Positions 34,572 to 44,626 of a stretch of DNA of 64,000 nt are shown here, in pieces. This DNA is from Stutzerimonas decontaminans (GTDB lineage Bacteria; Pseudomonadota; Gammaproteobacteria; Pseudomonadales; Pseudomonadaceae): positions 3,795,501 to 3,859,500 of the forward strand of contig NZ_CP007509.1 in NCBI RefSeq assembly GCF_000661915.1, in the 5' to 3' direction. Each line of letters begins with the position of its first letter. Positions within the stretch are counted from its first letter, which is position 1. Position numbers and translations under genes: made by a program. The notes below the pieces were generated by a model that saw only the letters and a list, made by a program, of their open reading frames with translations, had not been told where the DNA came from and ran no database searches.

Positions 34572-35837
34572 ATGCGTATTGCGCTTGCTGCCTGCCTGCT
34601 TGGCGCCGGCCTGCTACCCGGTCTCGCCGCCGCCGCTCAACCCAATGGCCCCTGGATCACCGATGAGCAGAACGTCTCGCTGGAGGCGTTCATGAGCAAC
34701 ACACAACTTTACGATCAGCTCAACGCACTTTCACGGCGCTTCCCGGACGCCCTGCGACTTGAGCAGGCCGGTAGCAGCAACGAAGGCCGGCCGATTTGGT
34801 TGGCCAGGCTGGGTGCTACGAGCAAACCGGCAGTGATGATCATCACCCAACAGCACGGCAACGAACCTCACGGCACCGAAGCGGCAGTCCACCTGATACA
34901 GCGCCTCGCCTCGGGCGGCGCCCTGTCCCGCCAGGTGCTGGACAATCTGCAGGTGTTGATCATGCCGAGGGTCAACCCGGAGGGCGTCGAGCGCTTCAGT
35001 CGCGGCAATATGGACTTCAGCGCTCCGCAAACCAGTACGGACTGCCTTCGCGCCGATGGCACCCCCGATCCCGCCAAGCTAGACCAGCGCTTAGGCGCCA
35101 ACGTGACCGCCTACACCAATGCCGACGGCCAACGCCGATTCAGCTACGACATCAACCGCTACCACTGGACAGACTGGAGCCAGAGCACGCAGATACGCTG
35201 CAATCCTGGCCTGGCCAGCGAACGGCACTTCAACCCGGGACAGAACCCGGTGCCCGAAGCGATAGCGGTGCGCGGCATTTATGACCGTTATCGCCCCATC
35301 TGGATGGTGGATGTGCACATCCAGAACCCAGCGGTCGTACTCGAGGAAGTAAACCCTGAAGTAAACCGCCCAGGACGCGAGGTGACTGGCTCCATCACTT
35401 GGCCAACTCACCCGGACGTCGCCCCGGAGGCGGTAGCACTATCAAAGCAACTGGCCATTGTGATGAAACAGCGCTCTCAGCAGCTTGGGTTCATGGAAAT
35501 CACCAACTACTACTACGAGCACCCCAACGGAGATATCCGCCGCGGCGGCGGTGACCCAGGCATCGCCCGCAACGCCTACGGCCTGCTGGGTAGCGAGCGG
35601 CTAGCGGCCGGTGAGGAGGGCCCACTGGGTGGCAGCATTCTGATGGAGATTGGCGGGCTGAATAGCCGCGGCCAAAAGTCCGTCGGCATGCTGCGCAACA
35701 ACGTTCGTGAAATGCTCGAGGCCGTGCTTGTCGCAACCGCTGACGGCAGCCTGACGACAATCGACCCGGTAGAAGCCGATCGTATCCTGCCGCCCGGACA
35801 GGAAAGCGATAAACCGCTGAGCAATCCGCACGAATAG
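34572..35837 (+). CDS. M14-family zinc carboxypeptidase, exported
   Basis: A 421-residue secreted peptidase with a signal peptide (residues 1-22, LPGLAAAA). Zinc ligands are visible: HGNE in ITQQHGNEPHGTEAAVHL (about residue 95) and His in MVDVHIQN (near residue 247). Catalytic Glu may be in LMEIGG near residue 360. The chain resembles the M14 subgroup of carboxypeptidase A-like enzymes. It probably trims peptides in the periplasm; substrate unknown. GGAG lies 9 bases before the ATG. It sits between uvrA and katA; I recall bacterioferritin bfrA there in P. aeruginosa, so this is a lineage-specific content change. Confidence 0.8.
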   Translation: MRIALAACLLGAGLLPGLAAAAQPNGPWITDEQNVSLEAFMSNTQLYDQLNALSRRFPDALRLEQAGSSNEGRPIWLARLGATSKPAVMIITQQHGNEPHGTEAAVHLIQRLASGGALSRQVLDNLQVLIMPRVNPEGVERFSRGNMDFSAPQTSTDCLRADGTPDPAKLDQRLGANVTAYTNADGQRRFSYDINRYHWTDWSQSTQIRCNPGLASERHFNPGQNPVPEAIAVRGIYDRYRPIWMVDVHIQNPAVVLEEVNPEVNRPGREVTGSITWPTHPDVAPEAVALSKQLAIVMKQRSQQLGFMEITNYYYEHPNGDIRRGGGDPGIARNAYGLLGSERLAAGEEGPLGGSILMEIGGLNSRGQKSVGMLRNNVREMLEAVLVATADGSLTTIDPVEADRILPPGQESDKPLSNPHE

Positions 35838-35852
35838 CACCATCGAAACGAA

Positions 35853-35880
35853 AACGCCCGCAGCACTCACTGCGGGCGTT
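35853..35880. terminator. Bidirectional terminator between the carboxypeptidase and catalase genes
   Basis: AACGCCCGCAG (35853-35863) and CTGCGGGCGTT (35870-35880) form an 11-bp stem. Both flanks have short A/T-rich runs. It lies between convergent genes and is a good intrinsic terminator candidate. Confidence 0.8.
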
Positions 35881-35904
35881 CTATCTACCAGCTTACCGAC
35901 TCGC

Positions 35905-37365
35905 TTATGCCGGCACTTCCAACAGCGGAATGTCCAACGCTGCCGCAATTCCCGCACCGTAAGCCGGGTCAGCCTGGAGGCAGTGGCTAATGTGGCGAAT
36001 CTTGATGTGACGATCCACTCCCTGCATCGAACGCGCAGTATTTTCGAATAGCCGCTGCTGCTCATCAGCCTTCATCAAACGGAACAGGTTACCCGGCTGT
36101 GTGAAGTAGTCAGCATCATCGGCACGATAGTCATACCGATCCGCCGCGCCCTCGAGTGCCAGCGGCGGCTCGCTGAAGTCCGGCTGCTGCTGCCACTCGC
36201 CATAGGTGTTCGGCTCGTAATGCAGCCGCCCGCCGTAATTGCCATCCACGCGCATCGCTCCGTCGCGATGGTAGCTGTGCACAGGGCAACGTGGAGCATT
36301 GACCGGAATCTGATGGTGGTTCACGCCCAGACGGTAGCGCTGGGCATCACCGTAGGAGAACAGGCGCCCCTGCAGCATCCGGTCAGGCGAGAAGCTGATA
36401 CCAGGAACAACGTTAGCCGGGGTGAACGCAGCCTGCTCGACATCCTGGAAGTAGTTGTCGGGATTGCGATTGAGCTCGTAGTAGCCCACCTCGATCAATG
36501 GATAATCCCCGTGCGGCCAGACCTTGGTCAGATCGAAGGGGTGGTAAGGCACATTGGCGGCATCGCTTTCTGGCATAACCTGCACATACATCGTCCAGCG
36601 CGGGTAGTCGCCCCGCTCGATGGCTTCGAACAGATCGCGCTGAGAACTCTCGCGATCCCCTGCAACGATGGCCGCTGCCTCGGCGTCGGTGAGGTTCTTG
36701 ATGCCCTGCTGGGTACGGAAGTGGAACTTAACCCAGAAGCGCTCGTTGTTCGGGCTGATGAAGCTGTAGGTGTGCGAACCGAAACCGTGCATATGACGGT
36801 AAGACGCTGGAATGCCGCGATCGCCCATGACGTAGGTGATCTGGTGCAAGGCCTCGGGCAGCCCCGTCCAGAAGTCCCAGTTGTTGTTGGCACTGCGCAT
36901 GTTGGTACGCGGATCGCGCTTGACGGCGTGATTGAGGTCGGGGAATTTCAGCGGATCACGGAAGAAGAAAACCGGGGTGTTGTTACCCACCATGTCCCAG
37001 TTGCCTTGTTCCGTGTAGAACTTCAATGCATAGCCGCGAATGTCACGCTCGGCGTCGGCCGCACCGCGCTCGCCGGCAACAGTAGAGAAGCGCGCAAACA
37101 GCGGAGTGCGCTTCCCAACCTCGGAGAACAACGCAGCCTTGGTGTAGCGGGTGATGTCATGGGTGACGACAAACTCGCCAAACGCGCCGGAGCCTTTCGC
37201 GTGCATACGACGCTCCGGAATCACCTCGCGGTCGAAATGAGCGAGCTTCTCCAGAAACCAAACGTCCTGAAGCAACATTGGCCCCCGGCGCCCCGCCGTC
37301 ATCGAATTCTGGTTCTCGGGCACCGGCGCACCGGCAACGGTCGTCAGCTTCGGCTTGTCAGTCAT
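35905..37365 (-). CDS. katA: Monofunctional heme catalase (KatA, small-subunit clade)
   Basis: A 486-residue catalase that breaks down H2O2 to water and oxygen. The N-terminal block has [14 protein letters not shown], with the catalytic His; [33 protein letters not shown] follows. The distal-side Asn lies in [22 protein letters not shown], and the heme-ligating Tyr in [15 protein letters not shown]. Length and lack of a C-terminal flavodoxin-like domain put it in the small-subunit group. Start ATG 37363-37365 follows AAGGAG. It is flanked by terminators on both sides, so it is a single-gene unit. No OxyR site was recognised upstream. Confidence 0.96.
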   Translation of the reverse strand: MTDKPKLTTVAGAPVPENQNSMTAGRRGPMLLQDVWFLEKLAHFDREVIPERRMHAKGSGAFGEFVVTHDITRYTKAALFSEVGKRTPLFARFSTVAGERGAADAERDIRGYALKFYTEQGNWDMVGNNTPVFFFRDPLKFPDLNHAVKRDPRTNMRSANNNWDFWTGLPEALHQITYVMGDRGIPASYRHMHGFGSHTYSFISPNNERFWVKFHFRTQQGIKNLTDAEAAAIVAGDRESSQRDLFEAIERGDYPRWTMYVQVMPESDAANVPYHPFDLTKVWPHGDYPLIEVGYYELNRNPDNYFQDVEQAAFTPANVVPGISFSPDRMLQGRLFSYGDAQRYRLGVNHHQIPVNAPRCPVHSYHRDGAMRVDGNYGGRLHYEPNTYGEWQQQPDFSEPPLALEGAADRYDYRADDADYFTQPGNLFRLMKADEQQRLFENTARSMQGVDRHIKIRHISHCLQADPAYGAGIAAALDIPLLEVPA

Positions 37366-37500
37366 ATTGCTACTCCTTGGCATTCAATGGCTCCAGCGTC
37401 TCAGTGAGCACTGGCTAGTTGAGTGCCATCATAGGAAGCAAGCGCAACGCCGACTAATGATGAAGGTCAAAGGCTTCCATAGAGGAAATCTCTCAGGCAT

Positions 37501-37532
37501 AAAAAAACCGAGCCAAACGGCTCGGTTTTTTT
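37501..37532. terminator. Terminator at the end of the ribosomal super-operon (after rplQ)
   Basis: ACCGAGCC (37507-37514) and GGCTCGGT (37519-37526) form a stem with loop AAAC, flanked by seven A on the left and six T on the right. It terminates the leftward rpoA-rplQ transcript; the T-run also makes it active in the other direction. Confidence 0.92.
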
Positions 37533-37545
37533 AACGCAACCGATT

Positions 37546-37932
37546 TTACTCGGCGGCTTCGACCTCACCGGTGACCGGACGGTCAACCAGTTCGACGTAG
37601 GCCATAGGAGCGTTGTCCCCAGCGCGGAAGCCGCACTTGAGAATGCGCAGATAACCGCCCTGGCGGGTGGCGTAGCGCTTGCCCAGATCGTTGAACAGCT
37701 TGCCGACAGCAGCTTTCGAACGAGTACGATCGAAAGCCAGACGACGGTTGGCGACGCTGTCCTCTTTGGCCAGGGTGATCAGCGGCTCGGCAACGCGACG
37801 CAGTTCCTTGGCCTTGGGCAGGGTGGTCTTGATCAGTTCGTGCTCGAACAGTGACACCGCCATGTTCTGGAACATGGCCTTGCGGTGGGCGCTGGTGCGG
37901 CTCAGGTGACGGCCACTTTTACGATGACGCAT
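37546..37932 (-). CDS. rplQ: 50S ribosomal protein L17
   Basis: A 128-residue L17, typical of proteobacteria, starting [21 protein letters not shown]. It contacts the outside of the large subunit near the peptide exit tunnel. It is the last gene of the alpha operon, 45 bp after rpoA and directly before the terminator at 37501. The basic N-terminus and the C-terminal acidic tail (VTGEVEAAE) are as usual. Confidence 0.97.
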   Translation of the reverse strand: MRHRKSGRHLSRTSAHRKAMFQNMAVSLFEHELIKTTLPKAKELRRVAEPLITLAKEDSVANRRLAFDRTRSKAAVGKLFNDLGKRYATRQGGYLRILKCGFRAGDNAPMAYVELVDRPVTGEVEAAE

Positions 37933-37977
37933 GATTGAAATTCCTTACCAAACGTTCAGTTCGGTTACTGGGGGCGA

Positions 37978-38979
37978 TCAGGCAGTGGCCTTATCGTCCT
38001 TCTTGAGACTTGCCGGCGGCCAGTTATCCAGACGCATACCGAGGGACAAACCACGCGAAGCCAGAACATCCTTGATTTCAGTCAGGGATTTCTTGCCCAG
38101 ATTCGGCGTTTTCAACAGCTCTACTTCGGTGCGTTGAATCAGATCACCAATGTAGTAGATGTTTTCCGCTTTCAGGCAGTTGGCCGAACGTACGGTCAGC
38201 TCCAGGTCATCAACCGGACGCAACAGGATCGGATCGATCTCGTCTTCCTGCTCGATAACTACTGGCTCGCTGTCTCCCTTCAGGTCGACGAACGCAGCCA
38301 GCTGCTGTTGCAGGATGGTCGCTGCACGACGGATCGCCTCTTCGGGATCCAGAGTACCGTTGGTTTCCAGGTCAATGACCAGTTTGTCCAGGTTGGTGCG
38401 CTGCTCGACACGAGCATTCTCGACCACATAAGCCACACGACGAACCGGACTGAAGGTGGCGTCGAGCTGCAGACGACCGATGCTACGGCTTTCGTCCTCA
38501 TCGCTCTGACGCGCATCAGCAGGCTCGTAACCACGGCCGCGAGCGACCTTGAGCTTCATGTTGAGCGAGCCGTTGGCCGCCAGATTGGCGATCAGGTGAT
38601 CGCCATTGACGATTTCGACATCGTGATCCAGCTGGATATCGGCAGCGGTAACAGCGCCCGCGCCCTTCTTCACCAGGCTCAAGGTCACTTCATCACGGCC
38701 GTGCAGCTTGATGGCGATACCTTTGAGGTTGAGCAGGATTTCGATGACATCTTCCTGCACGCCCTCGATGGCGCTGTACTCGTGGAGCACACCGTCGATC
38801 TCAGCCTCGACCACAGCGCAGCCGGGCATGGAGGACAACAGGATACGACGCAGCGCGTTGCCCAGGGTGTGGCCAAAACCACGCTCGAGGGGCTCGAGAG
38901 TGATCTTGGCACGGGTCGGACTGACCACCTGCACATCGATATGGCGGGGGGTCAGGAACTCATTTACCGAACTCTGCAT
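37978..38979 (-). CDS. rpoA: RNA polymerase alpha subunit
   Basis: 333 residues. The N-terminal domain (about 1-235) drives assembly: [22 protein letters not shown] is the conserved core. The C-terminal domain (about 250-330) binds DNA UP elements and activators: [61 protein letters not shown]. The linker is acidic. It lies between rpsD and rplQ in the standard alpha operon order. Confidence 0.98.
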   Translation of the reverse strand: MQSSVNEFLTPRHIDVQVVSPTRAKITLEPLERGFGHTLGNALRRILLSSMPGCAVVEAEIDGVLHEYSAIEGVQEDVIEILLNLKGIAIKLHGRDEVTLSLVKKGAGAVTAADIQLDHDVEIVNGDHLIANLAANGSLNMKLKVARGRGYEPADARQSDEDESRSIGRLQLDATFSPVRRVAYVVENARVEQRTNLDKLVIDLETNGTLDPEEAIRRAATILQQQLAAFVDLKGDSEPVVIEQEDEIDPILLRPVDDLELTVRSANCLKAENIYYIGDLIQRTEVELLKTPNLGKKSLTEIKDVLASRGLSLGMRLDNWPPASLKKDDKATA

Positions 38980-39001
38980 GGATACACCTATTTTCTAGCC
39001 C

Positions 39002-39622
39002 TTACTTGGAGTAGAGCTCGACAATCAGGTTTTCGTTGATGTCGGCGGACAGATCGCTGCGAGCCGGAACATTTTTGAAAACACCGGATTTCTTGTCGGC
39101 ATCTACTTCGACCCATTCAACGCGACCGCGCTGAGCGCACAGTTCGAGGGCCTGGGCGATACGCAGCTGGTTACGGCACTTCTCACGAACAGCCACGACG
39201 TCACCGGCCTTGACCTGGTAAGACGGGATGTTCACGGTCTGACCGTTGACGCTGATTGACTTGTGCGAGACCAGCTGACGCGATTCGGCACGAGTAGAGC
39301 CGAAGCCCATGCGGTACACGACGTTGTCCAGACGGCACTCGAGCAGCTGCAGCAGGTTCTCACCGGTAGCGCCCTTACGGCTGGCTGCTTCCTTGTAGTA
39401 ACCGCTGAACTGACGCTCCAGCACACCGTAGATGCGACGTACTTTCTGCTTTTCACGCAGCTGGGTGCCGTAGTCGGACAGACGTCCGCGACGTTGACCG
39501 TGAACACCCGGAGGGGTTTCGATATTGCACTTCGATTCGAGCGCGCGCGCACCACTCTTCAGGAAGAGATCGGTGCCTTCACGACGAGACAGTTTGCACT
39601 TGGGACCAATATAACGAGCCAT
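39002..39622 (-). CDS. rpsD: 30S ribosomal protein S4
   Basis: A 206-residue S4, a primary 16S rRNA binder. It begins [20 protein letters not shown] and carries the S4 RNA-binding domain (about 95-155, [30 protein letters not shown]). In E. coli, S4 represses the alpha operon through a pseudoknot before rpsM. Here the leader before rpsM is about 50 nt from the predicted promoter; I did not confirm a pseudoknot. Confidence 0.98.
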   Translation of the reverse strand: MARYIGPKCKLSRREGTDLFLKSGARALESKCNIETPPGVHGQRRGRLSDYGTQLREKQKVRRIYGVLERQFSGYYKEAASRKGATGENLLQLLECRLDNVVYRMGFGSTRAESRQLVSHKSISVNGQTVNIPSYQVKAGDVVAVREKCRNQLRIAQALELCAQRGRVEWVEVDADKKSGVFKNVPARSDLSADINENLIVELYSK

Positions 39623-39639
39623 TCTTCACTGTCTCCTGA

Positions 39640-40029
39640 TTACACGCGACGCTTCTTCGGCGGACGGCACCCGTTATGCGGGATAGGCGTCACGTCGGTG
39701 ATGCTGGCGATTTTATAACCACATGCGTTCAAAGCACGCACAGCGGACTCACGACCCGGACCTGGGCCCTTGACGTTAACGTCGAGGTTCTTCAGGCCAT
39801 ACTCCAGAGCAGCCTGACCTGCACGCTCTGCAGCGATCTGGGCAGCGAACGGAGTGCTCTTACGCGAGCCGCGGAAACCGGAACCACCGGAGGTAGCCCA
39901 GGACAACGCATTGCCCTGACGATCGGTGATGGTCACGATAGTGTTGTTGAAAGACGCGTGGATGTGGGCGATCCCATCAACCACTGTCTTTTTGACTTTT
40001 TTACGAGGACGAGCAGCAGGTTTTGCCAT
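39640..40029 (-). CDS. rpsK: 30S ribosomal protein S11
   Basis: 129 residues, with the strongly basic N-terminus [30 protein letters not shown] and the C-terminal RPPKKRRV. It helps form the platform of the small subunit near the mRNA exit. It lies between rpsM and rpsD with short gaps. Confidence 0.98.
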
Positions 40030-40059
40030 GACTAAATTCCTGTCGATTCGCTAACGCGA

Positions 40060-40416
40060 TTACTTGCGGATCGGCTTGCGCGGGCCCTTACGGGTACGTG
40101 CGTTGGTCTTGGTACGCTGACCGCGAACCGGTAGACCACGACGATGACGCAGGCCGCGATAGCAACCCAGGTCCATCAAGCGCTTGATTTTCATGTTGAC
40201 TTCGCGACGCAGGTCGCCCTCAACGATGAACTTGCCGACTTCGCCACGCAGCAGTTCGACCTGCTCGTCGGAAAGATCCTTGATCTTTGCTGCCGGATTC
40301 ACACCGGTAGCGGCACAGATTTCCTGCGCACGGGTGCGACCAACACCGTAGATGTAGGTCAGCGAGATAACAGTGTGCTTGTTATCCGGAATGTTGACGC
40401 CTGCAATACGGGCCAT
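40060..40416 (-). CDS. rpsM: 30S ribosomal protein S13
   Basis: 118 residues. It starts [24 protein letters not shown] and ends in the usual basic tail ([20 protein letters not shown] region). It sits in the head of the small subunit and contacts the P-site tRNA. It is the first gene after a near-consensus promoter at 40475-40503, so it heads the alpha operon. Confidence 0.98.
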   Translation of the reverse strand: MARIAGVNIPDNKHTVISLTYIYGVGRTRAQEICAATGVNPAAKIKDLSDEQVELLRGEVGKFIVEGDLRREVNMKIKRLMDLGCYRGLRHRRGLPVRGQRTKTNARTRKGPRKPIRK

Positions 40417-40474
40417 TCAGTGAAACTCCAATTGACAGCTACCTACGCCCCGGAAGCCAAGAAAAGGGCGCGAG

Positions 40475-40503
40475 ATATTAACGCTGTAATAACAAATATT
40501 CAA
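40475..40503 (-). promoter_or_regulatory. Sigma70 promoter of the alpha operon (rpsM)
   Basis: On the minus strand TTGAAT (40498-40503) and TAATAT (40475-40480) are separated by exactly 17 bases. A start near 40467 would give a leader of about 50 nt to rpsM. The match to consensus is 4/6 and 4/6, with ideal spacing. The -35 end touches the hairpin at 40502-40529. Confidence 0.7.
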
Positions 40504-40529
40504 CCCGGCAGCGCACTAGCTGCCGGGTT
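40502..40529 (-). terminator. Hairpin after rpmJ, candidate end of the spc operon
   Basis: AACCCGGCAGC (40502-40512) and GCTGCCGGGTT (40519-40529) form a perfect 11-bp stem with a 6-nt loop, between the rpmJ stop and the rpsM promoter. In the leftward transcript it is followed by GAATATTTGTTATT, a poor U-tract, so partial termination is likely. Confidence 0.5.
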
Positions 40530-40545
40530 ATAACGCCTTACACAA

Positions 40546-40662
40546 TCAGCCTTGGCGCTGCTTGTGACGCGGTTCTGCGCTGCAGATCACGCGCACGACA
40601 CCGTCGCGACGGATGATCTTGCAGTTACGGCACAGCTTCTTAACCGATGCACGAACTTTCAT
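40546..40662 (-). CDS. rpmJ: 50S ribosomal protein L36
   Basis: A 38-residue protein found by reading the strand directly: it begins [17 protein letters not shown] and ends in PRHKQRQG. The Cys/Cys-Cys-His set (CRNC, later CSAEPRH) is the zinc-binding version of L36. The ATG is at 40660-40662 and the TGA at 40546-40548. It follows secY by 29 bp, the standard order of the spc operon end. Confidence 0.95.
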   Translation of the reverse strand: MKVRASVKKLCRNCKIIRRDGVVRVICSAEPRHKQRQG

Positions 40663-40691
40663 CACCAACTCCTAGAACCTTACGAACCACC

Positions 40692-42020
40692 TCAGCGGAG
40701 CATTCCGCTGCCGTAGCCCTTCAGGTTGGCTTTCTTCATCAGGGAATCGTACTGGTGCGACATGAGGTGTGACTGCACTTGGGACATGAAGTCCATGACA
40801 ACCACAACAACGATCAGCAACGAGGTCCCACCAAGGTAGAACGGCACATTGGCTGCAACCACAAGGAACTGTGGCAGCAGGCAGACAGCCGTCATGTACA
40901 GGGCGCCGAACATGGTCAAACGAGTCAGCACACCATCGATGTAGCGCGCCGACTGCTCACCAGGACGAATCCCGGGAATAAACGCACCGGACTTCTTCAG
41001 ATTCTCCGCCACATCCTTCGGATTGAACATCAATGCCGTATAGAAGAAGCAGAAGAAAATGATCCCAGCACTGAACAGCAAGATATTCAACGGCTGCCCT
41101 GGAGCGATCGACTGCGAAATATCAGCCAACCACCCCATGTTCTCGGACTGACCGAACCACTGCCCCAGAGAGGCAGGGAACAACAGGATGCTGCTGGCGA
41201 AGATGGCCGGGATCACGCCCGCCATATTCACCTTCAACGGCAAGTGACTTGTTTGCGCAGCGAAGACCTTACGACCCTGCTGACGCTTCGCGTAGTGCAC
41301 CGCAATGCGACGCTGCCCACGCTCGATAAAGACCACGAAGCCGATGATTGCAACAGCCAACAGCCCTACAGCGAGCAGAGCGATGATATTAATATCACCC
41401 TGGCGAGCCGACTCGAACGATTGACCGAGCGCGCCAGGCAAGCCGGCGACAATACCAGCGAAGATCAACATCGAGATACCGTTGCCGACGCCCCGCTCGG
41501 TGATCTGCTCACCCAGCCACATCATGAACATCGCGCCGGAGACGAAGGTAGTGATGGCTACGAAGTAGAAGCCGAAGTCATTGCTGAACGCGACACCTTG
41601 CCCCGCCAGCCCGACCGACATCCCAACAGCCTGAACGATTGCCAGGACCAGCGTACCGTAACGCGTGTACTGACTGATCTTGCGTCGCCCAGCCTCACCT
41701 TCTTTCTTCAACTGCTCCAGCTGTGGGCTGACAGCGGTCATGAGCTGCATGATGATCGATGCCGAAATGTACGGCATGATCCCCAACGCAAAAATGCTCA
41801 TGCGCTCCAGCGCACCGCCGGAAAACATGTTGAACAAGCTAAGGATGGTCCCCTCGTTCTGACGAAACAGCTCGGCCAGCCGATCGGGATTGATCCCGGG
41901 AACGGGGATGTGCGCGCCAATCCGGTAGACGATGATCGCCATGAACAGAAAGCGCAGACGAGCCCAGAGTTCGGACAGACCACCATTACTCAGCGCGGAG
42001 AGAGCACCTTGCTTAGCCAT
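40692..42020 (-). CDS. secY: Preprotein translocase subunit SecY
   Basis: 442 residues with ten transmembrane helices, forming the protein-conducting channel of the inner membrane. Blocks include [17 protein letters not shown] near the N-terminus, the plug and pore-ring region around [30 protein letters not shown], and the cytoplasmic loops with [15 protein letters not shown] and GERSARY-like [17 protein letters not shown]. It lies directly after rplO, with the stop of one next to the start of the other. Confidence 0.98.
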   Translation of the reverse strand: MAKQGALSALSNGGLSELWARLRFLFMAIIVYRIGAHIPVPGINPDRLAELFRQNEGTILSLFNMFSGGALERMSIFALGIMPYISASIIMQLMTAVSPQLEQLKKEGEAGRRKISQYTRYGTLVLAIVQAVGMSVGLAGQGVAFSNDFGFYFVAITTFVSGAMFMMWLGEQITERGVGNGISMLIFAGIVAGLPGALGQSFESARQGDINIIALLAVGLLAVAIIGFVVFIERGQRRIAVHYAKRQQGRKVFAAQTSHLPLKVNMAGVIPAIFASSILLFPASLGQWFGQSENMGWLADISQSIAPGQPLNILLFSAGIIFFCFFYTALMFNPKDVAENLKKSGAFIPGIRPGEQSARYIDGVLTRLTMFGALYMTAVCLLPQFLVVAANVPFYLGGTSLLIVVVVVMDFMSQVQSHLMSHQYDSLMKKANLKGYGSGMLR

Positions 42021-42455
42021 TTATTCCTCGAACTTGCCGCCAGCTGCTTCGATAGCCGCACGCGCACCTTTGGTGGCTGCGATGCCCTTGAGAGTGACCG
42101 CACGACCAACCTCGCCCGACAGCATGACTTTTACACGCTGCACGTTCTGATTGATGATGTTGGCATCTTTCAGGCTCTGTACGGTGACAACATCACCTTC
42201 CACCTTCGCCAGTTCGGAGGTACGCACTTCTGCGCGATCCATGGCTTTCAGCGAAACGAAGCCGAACTTCGGTAGACGACGATGCAGAGGCTGCTGACCG
42301 CCCTCGAAGCCTGGAGCAATCTTGCCGCCGGAACGGGAAGTTTGACCCTTGTGACCACGGCCACCGGTCTTACCCAGGCCGCTACCGATGCCACGACCAG
42401 GACGCAGCTTTTCGCGACGGGCACCCGGCGCAGAACGCAGATCGTTCAGTTGCAT
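42021..42455 (-). CDS. rplO: 50S ribosomal protein L15
   Basis: 144 residues. The flexible Gly/Arg-rich N-terminus ([29 protein letters not shown]) reaches into rRNA, and the globular C-terminal part ends [10 protein letters not shown]. It sits at the base of the large subunit's central protuberance. It is directly adjacent to secY and two codons from rpmD. Confidence 0.98.
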   Translation of the reverse strand: MQLNDLRSAPGARREKLRPGRGIGSGLGKTGGRGHKGQTSRSGGKIAPGFEGGQQPLHRRLPKFGFVSLKAMDRAEVRTSELAKVEGDVVTVQSLKDANIINQNVQRVKVMLSGEVGRAVTLKGIAATKGARAAIEAAGGKFEE

Positions 42456-42458
42456 GGC

Positions 42459-42638
42459 TTAGCCCTCCACACGGAGCATGTAGTAAGCCTTGTTGATCAT
42501 GCCGCGATTCTCAGGAGTATCCTGAACCTCAACGGTGTGACCAATGCGACGCAGGCCGAGGCCCTTGACGCACAGCTTGTGATTGGGGATACGACCGCTG
42601 ACACTCTTGATCAGCGTGACCTTTACGGTATTAGCCAT
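42459..42638 (-). CDS. rpmD: 50S ribosomal protein L30
   Basis: A 59-residue protein found by reading the strand. It starts [20 protein letters not shown], and continues [18 protein letters not shown] to the end MLRVEG. The ATG is at 42636-42638 and the TAA at 42459-42461. It lies between rpsE and rplO, in the standard spc order. Length matches L30 (about 58-60). Confidence 0.95.
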   Translation of the reverse strand: MANTVKVTLIKSVSGRIPNHKLCVKGLGLRRIGHTVEVQDTPENRGMINKAYYMLRVEG

Positions 42639-42640
42639 GA

Positions 42641-43141
42641 TCAGGAAATCTCCTCGACGCTCTTGCCACGCTTGGCAGCAATCGACTCAGGCGACTGCAT
42701 CGCCTTCAATCCCTTGAAAGTGGCGTGAACCACGTTTACCGGGTTGGTAGAGCCGTAGCACTTGGCCAGGACGTTTTGCACACCGGCAACTTCCAGAATG
42801 GCGCGCATGGCACCACCAGCGATGACGCCAGTACCTTCAGAGGCAGGCTGCATGTAGACCTTGGACGCGCCATGCGCAGCCTTGGTAGCGTACTGCAGAG
42901 TCGTGCCGTTAAGGTCGACCTGGATCATGTTGCGGCGAGCCGCCTCCATGGCCTTCTGAATAGCAGCCGGAACTTCACGGGACTTGCCACGACCGAAGCC
43001 GACGCGACCCTTGCCATCACCCACCACAGTCAGTGCGGTGAAGGTGAAGATACGACCACCTTTAACAGTTTTTGCGACGCGGTTAACTTGAACCAGCTTC
43101 TCGATGTAGCCTTCGTCGCGCTTTTGCTCGTTATTTGCCAT
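42641..43141 (-). CDS. rpsE: 30S ribosomal protein S5
   Basis: 166 residues with a double-stranded RNA-binding-like domain (about 10-75) and a ribosomal S5 C-terminal domain (about 85-155). Blocks are [30 protein letters not shown] and [29 protein letters not shown]. It helps maintain decoding accuracy, and the loop around VAKTVKGGR is the spectinomycin-contact region. Two bases separate it from rpmD. Confidence 0.98.
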   Translation of the reverse strand: MANNEQKRDEGYIEKLVQVNRVAKTVKGGRIFTFTALTVVGDGKGRVGFGRGKSREVPAAIQKAMEAARRNMIQVDLNGTTLQYATKAAHGASKVYMQPASEGTGVIAGGAMRAILEVAGVQNVLAKCYGSTNPVNVVHATFKGLKAMQSPESIAAKRGKSVEEIS

Positions 43142-43144
43142 AAC

Positions 43145-43495
43145 TTAGAACTCCAGCCCGCCTTCACGAGCAGCATCAGCCAGTGCCTTCACACGACCGT
43201 GGTACTTGAAGCCAGAACGGTCGAACGCCACCTGGGTGACACCTGCGGCTTTCGCGCGCTCAGCGACCAGCTGACCGACCTTCTTGGCAGCGTCGACGTT
43301 GCCAGTAGCAGCGTCACGCAGTTCTTTGTCCAGAGTCGAGGCGCTGGCCAGGACCTTGCCGCCGTCGGCCGAAAGGACCTGGGCGTAGATGTGCTGGGAA
43401 GAGCGGTACACGCAGAGGCGTACGGTTTCCAGCTCGCGCATCTTCAGGCGTGCCTTGCGAGCGCGACGCAGACGAGTTTCTTTCTTTACGCTCAT
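43145..43495 (-). CDS. rplR: 50S ribosomal protein L18
   Basis: 116 residues. It begins [22 protein letters not shown] and has the conserved blocks [13 protein letters not shown] and [26 protein letters not shown] at the end. It binds 5S rRNA, mediating its contact with 23S rRNA. It lies 3 bp from rpsE. Confidence 0.98.
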   Translation of the reverse strand: MSVKKETRLRRARKARLKMRELETVRLCVYRSSQHIYAQVLSADGGKVLASASTLDKELRDAATGNVDAAKKVGQLVAERAKAAGVTQVAFDRSGFKYHGRVKALADAAREGGLEF

Positions 43496-43505
43496 TTGCT
43501 ATGCC

Positions 43506-44039
43506 CTACTTCTTCTTAGCTTCTTTGCGACGGACTACTTCATCCGAGTACCGCACACCCTTGCCCTTGTAAGGCTCAGGACGACGGAAGTCGCGGATTT
43601 CAGCAGCCACCTGACCGACCAGTTGCTTGTCGACACCCTTGATCAGGATATCGGTCTGGCTGGGGGTCTCAGCGGTAACGCCTTGCGGCAGTTCGTAATC
43701 CACCGGATGCGAGAAACCGAGAGCCAGGGACAGCACTTGACCTTTGGCTTGCGCCTTGTAACCAACACCAACCAGCTGGAGCTTGCGCTCGAAGCCCTGG
43801 CTGACGCCAATCACCATGTTATTGACCAGAGCACGGGTAGTACCAGCCATGGCGCGAGTTTGCTGATCGCCATTACGGCCAGCAAAACGCAGCTCACCAG
43901 ACTCCTGGATTACTTCCACGGACGGATGAACATTCAGTTCGAGAGCGCCTTTTGCGCCCTTCACCGAAAGCTGCTGACCGGACATCTTGATTTCGACGCC
44001 AGCTGGCAGCTTGACGGGGTTCTTAGCAACGCGAGACAT
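43506..44039 (-). CDS. rplF: 50S ribosomal protein L6
   Basis: 177 residues made of two similar alpha/beta domains. It begins [19 protein letters not shown] and ends with [27 protein letters not shown]. It lies near the GTPase-associated centre. The ATG at 44037-44039 is the family start; an upstream in-frame extension is not used. Confidence 0.98.
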   Translation of the reverse strand: MSRVAKNPVKLPAGVEIKMSGQQLSVKGAKGALELNVHPSVEVIQESGELRFAGRNGDQQTRAMAGTTRALVNNMVIGVSQGFERKLQLVGVGYKAQAKGQVLSLALGFSHPVDYELPQGVTAETPSQTDILIKGVDKQLVGQVAAEIRDFRRPEPYKGKGVRYSDEVVRRKEAKKK

Positions 44040-44052
44040 GCTTATCCCCCCC

Positions 44053-44445
44053 TTAGAACACAGTGCAGAGCACTTCGCCGCCAACGCCAGCAGCGCGAGC
44101 AGCCCGATCAGTCATCACACCCTTATTGGTGGACACGATCGAAACACCCAGACCGCCGCGAACTTTCGGCAACTGATCAACGGATTTGTACTGGCGAAGG
44201 CCAGGACGGCTTACGCGCTTGAGTTCCTCGATGACCGGACGGCCTTCGAAATACTTCAGCTCGATGGACAGTTGCGGCTTGGCGTCGCCACTGACCTGGT
44301 ATCCCGCGATATAGCCTTCACCCTGAAGAACGTTGGCCACAGCCACCTTCAGAGTGGAAGACGGCATGCTTACGACGGACTTTTCGGCCATCTGGGCATT
44401 ACGGATACGAGTTAGCATGTCCGCTAACGGGTCCTGCATACTCAT
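44053..44445 (-). CDS. rpsH: 30S ribosomal protein S8
   Basis: A 130-residue S8, starting [22 protein letters not shown] and ending [10 protein letters not shown]. It is a primary 16S rRNA binder, and in E. coli it represses part of the spc operon. Here it is the first gene after an internal terminator and a near-consensus promoter, so the downstream genes may be controlled as a separate unit. Shine-Dalgarno AGGAG is 11 bases upstream. Confidence 0.98.
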   Translation of the reverse strand: MSMQDPLADMLTRIRNAQMAEKSVVSMPSSTLKVAVANVLQGEGYIAGYQVSGDAKPQLSIELKYFEGRPVIEELKRVSRPGLRQYKSVDQLPKVRGGLGVSIVSTNKGVMTDRAARAAGVGGEVLCTVF

Positions 44446-44541
44446 GGGCTCTTAGCTCCTAATACAAAAAAATAAGCCTTGGACGGCTCGTGTCGCCAAT
44501 GGGCAAGCCCTACAAAAACGCGAGGCTCAGGCGAGCCGGGC

Positions 44542-44570
44542 ATTCTAGAGAGTTGCCATAAACGAATCAA
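44542..44570 (-). promoter_or_regulatory. Internal sigma70 promoter before rpsH
   Basis: TTGATT (44565-44570) and TAGAAT (44542-44547) on the minus strand are exactly 17 bases apart. A start near 44534 would leave a leader of about 90 nt before rpsH. The -35 overlaps the end of the palindrome at 44568-44587. Confidence 0.7.
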
Positions 44571-44587
44571 GCCCCATATGGGGCTTG
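44568..44587 (-). terminator. Second hairpin between rpsN and rpsH
   Basis: CAAGCCCC (44568-44575) and GGGGCTTG (44580-44587) form an exact 20-base palindrome with an ATAT centre. It follows the main terminator and precedes the internal promoter. It may be a second terminator arm or an operator; no T-run directly follows it. Confidence 0.5.
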
Positions 44588-44591
44588 ATCG

Positions 44592-44618
44592 AAAAACAAA
44601 CAGGACCCGAAGGTCCTG
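44592..44618 (-). terminator. Intrinsic terminator after rpsN inside the spc operon
   Basis: CAGGACC and GGTCCTG (44612-44618, 44601-44607) form a 7-bp stem with a TTCG-type loop on the minus strand. It is followed by the U-rich tract TTTGTTTTT (44592-44600). This is a complete intrinsic terminator only 9 bp after the rpsN stop, inside a cluster usually described as a single operon. Confidence 0.85.
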
Positions 44619-44626
44619 CCTGGTTT

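Noticed and set aside
37366..37500. OxyR or promoter site upstream of katA
   Set aside because: Only weak hexamers were seen (for example TATGAT without a good -35), and no OxyR-type ATAG repeats, so none was reported.
40779..42275. A 498-codon open frame antisense to secY and rplO
   Set aside because: Same reason: strict antisense of conserved genes with no independent support.
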